6,402 nt of DNA from Chloroflexia bacterium (GCA_013698305.1 JACCVC010000097.1:1-6402), one strand, 5' to 3'. Positions 1 through 6,230 are shown, counted from the first letter of the stretch. The notes: generated by a model from the letters alone, not told the origin. Made by a program: numbers and translations.

Positions 1-21
1 CATCGCCATGCGGTGATCCTT
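1..21 (-). promoter_or_regulatory. Possible RBS and start codon of a gene leaving the left edge
   Basis: Read on the minus strand, AAGGA (21..17) lies 7 nt before an ATG (9..7) that is followed by GCG ATG. This is the spacing of a ribosome-binding site and start codon. The A of the Shine-Dalgarno overlaps the TGA stop (23..21) of the leftward frame described next, which would be a normal arrangement within an operon. Only three codons are visible, so nothing can be said about the product. A chance match is quite possible. Confidence 0.2.
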
Positions 22-279
22 CACCGCGACCAGGCGTTATCGAATTGCCGCAAGTGACGCCGCCTTCCGAACGCGTGGGCTGGCTCGGTCAACCCGGTCC
101 CGATCGGAGCCGTCTCGACGGATCGCCAATCATCCACGCCAAAGCGCATCTGAGAGGACCAGCAGGCGCCGGTCGTCCGGGTCGTGCAGTCCGGGCAAAC
201 CCGGATGCAGCGAGCCAGGGATCTCCGCCAAAACGAATCGGTTGCCGGTGACAGACAACAAGCCGGACGCATCCAGCAC
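21..279 (-). pseudogene. Possible broken leftward gene, function unrecognised
   Basis: No single frame is open here, but two minus-strand frames each look like protein over part of the span. From GTG 279 one frame gives 49 residues, beginning VLDASGLLSVTG and ending LLVLSDALWRG, then stops at TGA 132..130. A second frame, open over the last part, gives DDWRSVETAPIGTG and ends FDNAWSR at TGA 23..21. Joining them needs one frameshift near 130-150. In both pieces roughly three quarters of codons end in G or C, by my count. A minus-strand promoter lies upstream at 430-458, and a possible RBS overlaps the stop. I do not recognise the family. It may be a decayed gene, a sequencing indel or chance; the evidence is weak. 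Confidence 0.25.
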
Positions 280-387
280 GCATCACCCGGGACTCCTGAC
301 CCTGTATGGCAGCATGTGCCGCACCGGATCGTCGCCCCTCGATTCAGGGCTGGTCAGCCGACCCGATCTGGTGTTCTGTGACGGTAT

Positions 388-400
388 GCACCGTCGGTGC
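388..400. repeat. 13-bp perfect palindrome, possible operator
   Basis: GCACCG-T-CGGTGC is a perfect inverted repeat with a single central base. It lies about 30 bp inside the predicted start of the leftward transcript from the 430-458 promoter. A one-base centre makes a full RNA stem impossible, so a protein-binding site is a better reading than a hairpin. An overlapping hairpin (ACGGT 381-385 with ACCGT 390-394) could form instead. Such short palindromes occur by chance in GC-rich DNA. Confidence 0.25.
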
Positions 401-429
401 GTGGTCGTGCCAGCGATGAACGTATCCGC

Positions 430-458
430 ATCCTAGGGAAACTTTGTCGAAATGTCAA
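430..458 (-). promoter_or_regulatory. Sigma-70-like promoter reading leftward
   Basis: On the minus strand a consensus -35 box TTGACA (458..453) is followed by a 17-bp spacer and a -10 box TAGGAT (435..430). The start of transcription would be near 423. The match is unusually good for GC-rich DNA. It points toward the apparently broken frame at 21-279 and away from the transporter operon, so the 423-676 interval may be a divergent control region. No intact gene follows directly; the untranslated leader to the first plausible start would be about 140 nt. Confidence 0.5.
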
Positions 459-614
459 GAGTAACTGACCTTAAAGTGTGCCGCCCAGGGCAACCGCGCC
501 AGCCAACTCATGACACGGTATCGCGTTTCGGATGCGCACCCGCTACAATGACGCCACATGACGGTGTCAGCCAACGAACCCACTCGACAGTTGCGCGTAC
601 CCGGAAAGGAGTGG

Positions 615-638
615 GAAGATCGATCTTCAGGGCCCTGA
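615..638. promoter_or_regulatory. Two abutting perfect palindromes in the transporter leader
   Basis: GAAGATCGATCTTC (615-628) is a perfect 14-bp palindrome, and TCAGGGCCCTGA (627-638) is a perfect 12-bp palindrome; they share two bases. The pair ends 38 bp before the GTG start of the binding-protein gene. Paired dyads just upstream of a sugar-transport operon suit a dimeric repressor such as a LacI- or GntR-type regulator, but no regulator gene is visible and neither site matches an operator I can name. The rest of 459-676 contains a -10-like TACAAT (544-549) without a good -35 partner, and a weaker dyad TGAC-GGT-GTCA (559-569). I see nothing else in that stretch. Confidence 0.4.
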
Positions 639-676
639 TTGCATGACGCTTCGCACGTTATTTTGGAGGTACACCC

Positions 677-2002
677 GTGAGCAACACCCGAAACACCCGT
701 ACCGGCGCATCCCGCCTTGCCTCGTCCTCGATCAACCGCCGCAAGCTCGTCCAGGCCGGGGCGGCGGCAGGCGCTGCCGCGACGCTCGCCCGAGTGCCCG
801 CCGCCGCACGGGCCAGCGCCCAGGCGGCGTCATATGATGGCGAGGCCGCCACGATCACCTACGGCTTCTGGGATTCCTCCCAGCAGGCGGCAGTTGAAGC
901 CCAGCTCGCCGCTTTCAGCGAGCAGTTTCCGGAAATTACCGTCGAACTCCGGCAAGTGCCGTGGGAGGATTACTGGACTCAGCTCCAGACCGGCGCCGCT
1001 GGCGGTGAGGTTTTCGACGTGTTCTGGATCAACTCGGCCAGCCTGCCGGTCTACGCATCGAGCGGTGTGTTGTCGCCGATCGACTCGATCATCGAGGACG
1101 GCAGTGTGGACCCGAGCCTGTTCCCGGCGCCAGTGGTCGATATGTACACCTACGAGAACGCCCACTACGGCATCCCGCGGGATTTCGACACCATTGGCCT
1201 CTTCTACAACAGGGACATCTTTGACGCCGCCGGGGTGGAGTACCCCACCGACGCCTGGACGTGGGATGACTTCCGGGCCGCCGCCGAGGAACTGACCGAC
1301 GAGAGCGCGGGCCAATGGGGCGCGGGGCTGCAAACCAGTTGGCAGGAGAACTACTACAACTTCATCTGGCAGAACGAAGGCCGGTTGCTCAGCGACGACC
1401 GCCTCGAGTGCGTGGTCTACGAGCCAGCCGCCTGCGAGGCGTTCGAGTACCTGACCGGCTTCTTCACCGACGGGCTCACGCCGTCGATCGCGATACAGCA
1501 GTCCAATCCTGTGGCTGACTCGCTGTTCCCGGCGGGCCAGGTGGCCATGATGACCGGCGGATCGTTCCGCGCGGGCGCCTACGGCGCGGCTGACGCGAAC
1601 ATCGATGTCGCCCCCCTGCCGCAGGGCAAGGTCCGCGCGACCGCCATCCACGGCCTGGCCAACGTGATGTGGTCGGGCAGCGAGAACCCGGGCGCCGCGC
1701 TGGAACTGGTCCGCTTCCTCGCGGGCGAGGAAGCGGAACGGATTCTCGGCGAGTCCGGCGCCACCATGCCGGCGCTGGAGGGCATGCAGGAGAACTGGCT
1801 GGCGGCCGTCCCCGACATGAACCTTCAGGTCTTCGTCGACGCGGCGGAGTATTCGGTGCTGGTGCCTGACCCCGAGGTCGGCTTCGAGTGGCAGATCGCG
1901 ATCCAGGGCGTGGTGATCGAAGGCTGGAGCGGAGACATCCCCGCTGAGGAGATCTGCGTGCAGGCGGCCGAAGCAGCCAACGCCGCCCTCTCGGGCAGCT
2001 AG
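677..2002 (+). CDS. Carbohydrate ABC transporter substrate-binding protein (CUT1, Tat-exported)
   Basis: This 441-residue protein is the extracytoplasmic solute receptor of a CUT1-type sugar importer, an SBP_bac_1/MalE-like family member. It should bind an oligosaccharide, polyol or related solute and deliver it to the two permeases encoded next. Start: GTG 677, with a strong GGAGGT (665-670) 6 nt upstream. The N-terminus has a twin-arginine signal, NRRKLVQAG (residues 20-28), then an Ala-rich hydrophobic stretch (about 27-44) and likely cleavage after ASA (48) or AQA (50). There is no lipobox cysteine, so it appears not to be a lipoprotein. Family-typical features are ITYGFWDS near the mature start (60-67), FDVFWINS (113-120), GIPRDFDTIGLFYNRDIF (165-182) and the W-rich TWDDF (195-199). 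Length suits the family. Cysteines 245, 253 and 427 could form a disulfide. The ligand cannot be assigned. Confidence 0.92.
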   Translation: MSNTRNTRTGASRLASSSINRRKLVQAGAAAGAAATLARVPAAARASAQAASYDGEAATITYGFWDSSQQAAVEAQLAAFSEQFPEITVELRQVPWEDYWTQLQTGAAGGEVFDVFWINSASLPVYASSGVLSPIDSIIEDGSVDPSLFPAPVVDMYTYENAHYGIPRDFDTIGLFYNRDIFDAAGVEYPTDAWTWDDFRAAAEELTDESAGQWGAGLQTSWQENYYNFIWQNEGRLLSDDRLECVVYEPAACEAFEYLTGFFTDGLTPSIAIQQSNPVADSLFPAGQVAMMTGGSFRAGAYGAADANIDVAPLPQGKVRATAIHGLANVMWSGSENPGAALELVRFLAGEEAERILGESGATMPALEGMQENWLAAVPDMNLQVFVDAAEYSVLVPDPEVGFEWQIAIQGVVIEGWSGDIPAEEICVQAAEAANAALSGS

Positions 2003-2005
2003 CGT

Positions 2006-2046
2006 TTCCGCGAATCCCGGCATGCTTGTCGCCGGGATTTGCGGAA
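2006..2046 (+). repeat. Intercistronic stem-loop between binding-protein and permease genes
   Basis: The left arm 2006-2021 (TTCCGCGAATCCCGGC) pairs with the right arm 2031-2046 over 16 bp, with one G-U wobble and a 9-nt loop. It starts 4 nt after the TAG stop of the binding-protein gene, and no U-run follows, so it is not a classical intrinsic terminator. Such structures between the receptor gene and the permease genes of sugar importers are known to protect the upstream mRNA 3' end and reduce downstream expression, as in malE-malF. The same role here is inferred, and would give many receptor molecules per membrane complex. Confidence 0.7.
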
Positions 2047-2100
2047 CCACCCGGTCAACCAACTCTTCCCCGACGCGAGGCGCCTGCCACAGGACATGCC

Positions 2101-3033
2101 ATGAAAACCGCTGAACTGTCGGCAGGCACGCACCGCCGCGTGCGCCTGTTCGGTCGCAATCAACAGGCGCGAAGCGAGTCGCTCTGGGCGTATCTGCTGA
2201 TCGCCCCGATGATGATCGGCTTCAGCGTGTTCTTCCTGATCGCGCTCGGAGCGTCGCTGGTCCTCACGTTCACATCCTGGGACATGCTCACCTCGCCGGT
2301 GTGGATCGGCTTCGGGAACTACACGCAACTCTTCAGGGACGCCGAGTTTCGCACATCACTCTGGAACACCGCCGCGATCGCGATCCCCAATGTTTTCTTC
2401 AGGCTGATCTTCGCGCTGGCGCTGGCGCTGGCGCTCAACACCAACATTCGCTTCCGCTCCTTCTACCGCATGCTCTTCTTCATGCCGGTGCTCACTATGC
2501 CCGTGGCGATCGGCACCATCTGGAAGTGGCTGTACGACCCGGCTTTCGGCCCGATTAACGGCCTGCTTGGCAGCCTGGGCCTCCCTCGCCCGGAGTGGCT
2601 TTCCGAGCCCCGAACGGCAATCATCGCCGTCGTCATCGTGCTGCTGTGGAGCGGCGTCGGCTATGACATGATCATCTTCCTGGCGGGGCTTCAGACCATT
2701 CCGCGGGACTATTACGATGCCGCCGCCATGGACGGGGCGAGCGCCTGGCAACGATTCCGCGACATCACCGTGCCGCTGCTCACCCCGACCACCTTCTTCC
2801 TGTCGGTGATCGGCATTATCTTCTCGCTCCAGGTGTTCGATCTGGTCTACGTCATGACCCGCATCGACCAGACCAACCAGTTGCCGACGGTGGTCTACTA
2901 CATCTACGAGGAAGGGTTCCGCAACTTCAGGATGGGGTACGCCATCACCGTCGCCTGGGCGCTGCTGGCCATCATCCTGGTCTTTACGTTACTCCAGTTC
3001 CGGCTGCAGCGACGCTGGGTGCATTACGCATGA
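2101..3033 (+). CDS. Carbohydrate ABC transporter permease, MalF/UgpA type
   Basis: This 310-residue integral membrane protein is one of the two permease subunits of the CUT1 importer. The chosen start is ATG 2101, preceded by AGGA (2091-2094) at 6-nt spacing. An in-frame TTG at 2026 would start inside the intercistronic hairpin and add 25 non-membrane residues, so it is rejected. Six hydrophobic segments are visible at about residues 29-55, 87-111, 121-142, 172-195, 229-250 and 281-301. The cytoplasmic EAA loop that docks on the ATPase is at about 204-227 (YYDAAAMDGASAWQRFRDI, then VPLL), with the invariant Gly at 212. FGNYTQLF (71-78) before TM2 is typical of the family. It overlaps the next gene by 4 nt (ATGA), which implies translational coupling. 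Confidence 0.93.
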   Translation: MKTAELSAGTHRRVRLFGRNQQARSESLWAYLLIAPMMIGFSVFFLIALGASLVLTFTSWDMLTSPVWIGFGNYTQLFRDAEFRTSLWNTAAIAIPNVFFRLIFALALALALNTNIRFRSFYRMLFFMPVLTMPVAIGTIWKWLYDPAFGPINGLLGSLGLPRPEWLSEPRTAIIAVVIVLLWSGVGYDMIIFLAGLQTIPRDYYDAAAMDGASAWQRFRDITVPLLTPTTFFLSVIGIIFSLQVFDLVYVMTRIDQTNQLPTVVYYIYEEGFRNFRMGYAITVAWALLAIILVFTLLQFRLQRRWVHYA

Positions 3034-3863
3034 CCCGCCAGGCTATCAAGCCCACCCTCGGTCGCCTGGGGCTGCACGCCGTCCTGCTGAGCGTCGGGCT
3101 GCTGTTCATGTTCCCCTTCATCTGGTCGATCTCGACCTCGCTCAAGCCGGTCAGCGACCTGTTCCAGGTCACGCCCAGCCTGATCCCCAGCGAATATCGC
3201 TGGCAGAACTACAGCGATGTCTTCTCGTCGGTTCCATTTCTCCGTATCTACGCAAATACCATCTTCGTCACCATCGCCCGGACGATCGGCCAGGTGCTCA
3301 TCGCCTCACTGGCGGCGTTCGCGTTCTCCCAGCTCAAGTTCCCGGGGCGGGATTTCCTGTTCTTCCTGCTGCTCGCCGGGCTCATGGTGCCCGACCAGGT
3401 GTTGATCGTGCCGCGCTTCATCATCATGCGGCAGCTCGACTGGTTCGATACCTACCAGGGGCTGATCATCCCACTCATCTTCAGCTCATTTGGCGTTTTC
3501 CTGCTGCGCCAGTTCTTTCTGGGAATTCCGAAGGAGTTCTACGAGGCGGCCAAACTGGAGGGGGCGAACCCGTTTCAGATCTACTGGGATATCTACCTGC
3601 CGCTGGCCCGACCGGCGCTCGCCGCCTTCGGGTTCCTGGCGATGCTGTTCTCGTGGAACGAGTTCCTGTGGGCGCTCACGGTCACGGGAGATTCCAACAT
3701 GCGGGTGCTGTCGGTCGGGATCGCGCTCTTCCAGGGACAGTTCTTCACCAACAACGCGATCCTGCTGGCGGCGGCGAACATGGCCACCTTCCCGCTGCTG
3801 ATCGCGTTCCTCTTCTTCCAGAAGCAACTGGTGGAGGGCATCGCGCTCAGCGGCCTGAAGTAA
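3030..3863 (+). CDS. Carbohydrate ABC transporter permease, MalG/UgpE type
   Basis: This 277-residue protein is the second permease subunit, pairing with the MalF-type protein encoded upstream. Its ATG overlaps the upstream stop as ATGA, so it is probably translated by reinitiation; no strong separate RBS is needed. Hydrophobic segments lie at about 11-35, 76-99, 109-129, 143-163, 197-217 and 246-264. The EAA loop is EFYEAAKLEGANPFQIYWDI (169-188), followed by LPLARP, with Gly 178 at the conserved position. The C-terminal QKQLVEGIALSGLK closely follows the usual ending of this subfamily. No ATP-binding subunit gene follows, so an MsmX/UgpC-like ATPase shared between importers is likely used. 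The stop codon touches the inverted-repeat element at 3863. Confidence 0.93.
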   Translation: MTRQAIKPTLGRLGLHAVLLSVGLLFMFPFIWSISTSLKPVSDLFQVTPSLIPSEYRWQNYSDVFSSVPFLRIYANTIFVTIARTIGQVLIASLAAFAFSQLKFPGRDFLFFLLLAGLMVPDQVLIVPRFIIMRQLDWFDTYQGLIIPLIFSSFGVFLLRQFFLGIPKEFYEAAKLEGANPFQIYWDIYLPLARPALAAFGFLAMLFSWNEFLWALTVTGDSNMRVLSVGIALFQGQFFTNNAILLAAANMATFPLLIAFLFFQKQLVEGIALSGLK

Positions 3864-3999
3864 TACCGAATCCGGGTAAATAGCTAGCGAACACATCGTA
3901 AGGGCCAACCTTGTGTCGGCCCGAGCCGCGGGAGGACACAAGGTCCTCCTCTATGCGTTGGAGAGGGTGAAGCGCGTAGTGATCATTCGGATTCGGTAT
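3863..3999. mobile_element. MITE-like element with inverted ends and an inner foldback
   Basis: The ends are an 11-bp perfect inverted repeat, ATACCGAATCC (3863-3873) and GGATTCGGTAT (3989-3999); extended inward to 15 bp, 13 positions match. Inside, arms 3897-3922 and 3930-3955 form an imperfect palindrome (18 of 26 positions) around the loop GAGCCGC. Its best-conserved core is ACCTTGTGTC (3908-3917) against GACACAAGGT (3935-3944). A tighter alternative hairpin, GGAGGAC-acaag-GTCCTCC, spans 3931-3949. The inner part resembles, from memory, a palindromic repeat common in Chloroflexota-like genomes. There is no coding capacity. It sits between convergent genes and begins at the last base of the permease stop codon, so it could also protect or end transcripts. 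A clear target-site duplication is not visible. Confidence 0.55.
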
Positions 4000-4013
4000 A
4001 GCACAGCGCTGGT

Positions 4014-4391
4014 TCAGGTATCGGCCTTGCCTTCCAGCGCTTCTCGCCAGGCGCGAGGTAACTCCCAGTAGTACGCCTCCGCAACGATGTCCTCAACCGT
4101 CCCGAACGATGCGGTGTCCGTCAACAGCGCCGCTTGGACCACCGTACCCGAGCGCAGCGTGACGGATGTCCTGGGATAGTTCAACGTCGAGTCGGCCCGA
4201 GGCAGCGTCACAACCAGGCCCCAGATCTCGTCAACCTCTGGCAACAGCAACCCGACCTCTGTAACAGACGTCGGCGATATTGACCCAATGCTGACAAATC
4301 GCGACTCCGACGTGAGCGGGTTGCGCCGGATCTTCCCCGGCTCCATGTCCGCGCCGAAGAGAAATCCGTAAGTGTTGCTGTCGTCGGTCAT
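4014..4391 (-). CDS. Hypothetical protein, 125 residues
   Basis: I do not recognise this family. Start: ATG 4391..4389, preceded on the minus strand by GAGGA and a spacer of about 6 nt. The protein is acidic to neutral and looks soluble. It has no signal peptide or membrane segment and no cysteine. Predicted beta-rich stretches, such as EVGLLLPEVDEIWGLVVTLP (about 46-65) and TSVTLRSGTVVQAALLTD (about 75-92), are followed by a likely C-terminal helix, EDIVAEAYYWELPRAWREAL. It lies 135 nt downstream of the methyltransferase gene on the same strand and converges with the transporter operon. Coding is supported by the ordinary amino-acid composition and the RBS; function is unknown. Confidence 0.7.
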   Translation of the reverse strand: MTDDSNTYGFLFGADMEPGKIRRNPLTSESRFVSIGSISPTSVTEVGLLLPEVDEIWGLVVTLPRADSTLNYPRTSVTLRSGTVVQAALLTDTASFGTVEDIVAEAYYWELPRAWREALEGKADT

Positions 4392-4459
4392 AGGTGTCCT
4401 CGTCGATTCTGGATTCCACGTTTCCTTATCAGGATTCCGGGCGTACCCATTCGACGCAG

Positions 4460-4482
4460 TTTATCCTGAGCCTGCCGAAGGA
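4460..4482. repeat. Widespread short interspersed repeat motif
   Basis: The core TTATCCTGAGCCTGCCGAAG (4461-4480) closely matches a short motif scattered through intergenic DNA of many unrelated bacteria, usually recalled as CCTGAGCCTGTCGAAGG and its complement. Translated, it produces the familiar spurious peptide ILSLPKD. Recognition is from memory, not from a search. It lies in the 135-nt gap between the methyltransferase and the 125-residue gene. Nearby GGATTCC occurs twice (about 4410 and 4432). Confidence 0.5.
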
Positions 4483-4526
4483 CGGGAGGCTGGCTTCAGG
4501 TCCGCGCCCTACGCGTTTCAGGAAGT

Positions 4527-5756
4527 TCAAATCCGCAGCGCGTCCGGGAGATCGACTGGCGCAAACCCCATCAACGGTGCCTCCTCCGCGACATCCTTCA
4601 TCAACCCGACCACCCGGAACCGCCCCAGCCCGGCAGGCTCGATCAGCCGTAGCACCGCCGCCTGCGCCCGGTAGTACTCGGCCATGTCGGTCTCCGGCTC
4701 CTGCTGCAAGCGGACCAGCAGCTGTCCGAGGCCAGCCTGTGAGAGGAAGTCGCCCTGCGTCACGACCGGCGTCGAACGCATTCCGTTCTCAGCGGCCACA
4801 CCAGTGATCCGGGTGAAATCGACATGCACGGTCAGATCCTGCTCCGCGATGTGCTGGAATGGATCGTCACTGACCGTGTGCCCGGCATAGGCGCGAATAG
4901 TCCCTTCCAGCCGATGATCCCGATACAACTCGCTGGCAGGATACCCGTAATCGATCACCAGGCCATACCCGCGAGCCAAACCCTGACTGATCTCCCGTAC
5001 CCAGTTGTCAAGCGCCGGAACCCAGGCGATCTGCGATCCAATAGGCCAGGAGGCAACGTCAACTCCCTGCCGCGCCAGCCAACCCATCGGATCGGTGGCT
5101 TGCACCGCTGGCGACAACGGACGCGTCTCCCACTCGAACCAGCCGGTTGCCGCGTTCCATACCACCCAGCGTTCCTCCAGCGCATCACCGGTCCAGATCA
5201 TCTGGTGCGCCGGCAGCGCGTCCGCCACCTCGTTGGCCAGCGCCACGCCGGTGACCGGCTCGATCCGATTGTCACGCGACGGTTCCTCAACCGAGACGAC
5301 ATCGTCCAGGCCGACCTCGATCATCGCGCTCATTGCCTCGGCCAGCCGATGGCGATTCACATCGCGCAATCGATAGCGCAACACCTCGCGCAACTCCGGC
5401 GCATTCACGCTGATGCCGGCGATGATGTCGTAGGCCATGCCGCCCACGCCCGGACCGTACTCCCGCACCACGAACGGGTCGGGGCGGTCCAGCCGCTGCC
5501 ACATCTCGGCGATCTGCCGGGCGATGGTGATGCCGAAAAATGGATGCAACTCGGGCGCGGTGATGAAGTCGCCACCCCGGCCGGGACGCCGGGCGGGCGT
5601 TTGATAGTAGCCAACCTCGGGATGATAGAGCGCAACCTCCATGAAGCGGGCGAAGGTGATCGCTTCCTCTCGCCCGATCTCGTCACACAGGATCGCGATC
5701 GCGTCGGGGTTGCCACGTTCTCCGAGGGAGGAGGGTGGGAATGAGGCTGGCGGCAT
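4527..5756 (-). CDS. Class I SAM-dependent methyltransferase, MidA/NDUFAF7 family
   Basis: This 409-residue protein belongs to the Methyltransf_28 (DUF185, MidA/NDUFAF7) family. The mitochondrial member methylates an arginine of complex I subunit NDUFS2; the bacterial substrate is generally unclear. Family marks in order are ITFARFMEVALYHPEVGYY (33-51), GDFITAPEL (62-70), the SAM-binding E-x-GPG-x-G loop VREYGPGVGG (97-106), NEVADALPAH (175-184), VIDYGYP (267-273) and GTIRAYAGH (285-293) followed by QDLTVHVDFT (306-315). Length is normal. Start ATG 5756..5754 has GGAG about 10 nt upstream. The frame stays open to 5963, but those extra 69 residues lack family similarity and overlap the neighbouring gene, so they are rejected. 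It is cytoplasmic. The second gene on this strand follows after 135 nt. Confidence 0.9.
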   Translation of the reverse strand: MPPASFPPSSLGERGNPDAIAILCDEIGREEAITFARFMEVALYHPEVGYYQTPARRPGRGGDFITAPELHPFFGITIARQIAEMWQRLDRPDPFVVREYGPGVGGMAYDIIAGISVNAPELREVLRYRLRDVNRHRLAEAMSAMIEVGLDDVVSVEEPSRDNRIEPVTGVALANEVADALPAHQMIWTGDALEERWVVWNAATGWFEWETRPLSPAVQATDPMGWLARQGVDVASWPIGSQIAWVPALDNWVREISQGLARGYGLVIDYGYPASELYRDHRLEGTIRAYAGHTVSDDPFQHIAEQDLTVHVDFTRITGVAAENGMRSTPVVTQGDFLSQAGLGQLLVRLQQEPETDMAEYYRAQAAVLRLIEPAGLGRFRVVGLMKDVAEEAPLMGFAPVDLPDALRI

Positions 5757-5833
5757 GTCAGTCCCACTCCGGGATAGGCGCTCGGCTGGTGTTCGGGGCA
5801 GGAGGGGGAGAATGTTGTGTCGACGCTCAGTGT

Positions 5834-5862
5834 GTGCTACACGGGTGTGAATCGAAAGGCAA
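5834..5862 (-). promoter_or_regulatory. Weak promoter candidate for the methyltransferase gene
   Basis: On the minus strand TTGCCT (5862..5857), a 17-bp spacer and TAGCAC (5839..5834) give a modest sigma-70-like match. The start would be near 5827, leaving a leader of about 70 nt before ATG 5756. The 118-nt gap between the upstream stop (5875) and this gene makes a separate promoter reasonable, but the -10 box is poor. Confidence 0.25.
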
Positions 5863-5874
5863 GTGAGTTCTTCT

Positions 5875-6205
5875 CTATACGACAACGCCGTCAATGCGTT
5901 GGTTGAGCGTAATCTCAAGTGGCTCAAATCCTTCTCGCCGAAACACCGTTGAGATGGCGTCATTCAGGTCATCAATCGCGTAGTCGTGAGGACAATCGTC
6001 ATATTCGAACAATGACGTTGCTATCGCCCCACCCCAAAGGAGCAAGCTCTGTGGCGTTGAACCCGACTGAGGAGTCCCATCGGAGGCTTTTGAACCAGTC
6101 GCTGAAATTCCCGATCTTCATTGACGATCCGTCTTCCAGCTTGTCCAACTGGTCGAGCAGAGTCTTCAGTGTTTCAACGGATTGTGAACTCAATAGCTTT
6201 GCCAT
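5875..6205 (-). pseudogene. Small gene split by an apparent +1 frameshift, function unrecognised
   Basis: Starting at ATG 6205 (preceded by GAAGAGG at about 7 nt), one frame reads MAKLLSSQSVETLKTLLDQL, then a KIGNFSDWFKSLRW stretch, and ends with VIVRI at TGA 6001..5999. The adjacent frame, open from about 6100, continues as a convincing C-terminus: ATSLFEYDDCPHDYAIDDLN, then AISTVFRREGFEPLEITLNQ and RIDGVVV at TAG 5877..5875. Dropping one base in the G-rich run (6025-6035; plus strand CGCCCCACCCC) would give a single product of about 109 residues. Codon GC is lower than in the transporter genes. It could be a pseudogene, a sequencing indel at homopolymers, programmed frameshifting, or two overlapping genes. 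I do not recognise the family; the N-terminus looks helical. Confidence 0.5.
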
Positions 6206-6230
6206 ACAGCGCCTCTTCAATCATTTGGAG

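Noticed and set aside
45..646. Short plus-strand frames across the left intergenic region
   Set aside because: They are Arg/Pro-rich, lack a good RBS and recognisable sequence, and overlap one another in different frames.
2006..2046. Hairpin as an intrinsic terminator after the binding-protein gene
   Set aside because: No U-tract follows the stem, and the permease genes of the same importer lie directly downstream on the same strand.
830..2062. Long minus-strand frame (410 residues) opposite the binding-protein gene
   Set aside because: It is antisense to a confidently assigned gene. Its Arg/His/Gly-rich composition is typical of a shadow frame in GC-rich DNA, and it ends in the intercistronic hairpin.
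2026..2100. N-terminal extension of the first permease from a TTG at 2026
   Set aside because: The TTG lies in the loop of a strong hairpin and has no RBS. ATG 2101 has AGGA at good spacing and a normal N-terminus for the family.
4824..5744. Plus-strand frame of 306 residues opposite the methyltransferase
   Set aside because: It lies opposite a gene with clear family motifs and is rich in Arg, His and Gln with no recognisable domain, so it is a shadow.
5757..5963. N-terminal extension of the methyltransferase by 69 residues
   Set aside because: The added residues show no family similarity, overlap the coding end of the split small gene, and have a worse start context than ATG 5756.
6222..6224. 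Alternative minus-strand ATG at 6224 giving a 16-residue peptide (MIEEALYG...)
   Set aside because: It stops after 16 codons in the third frame and joins neither part of the split gene without another shift. It could be a tiny leader peptide, but nothing supports that.
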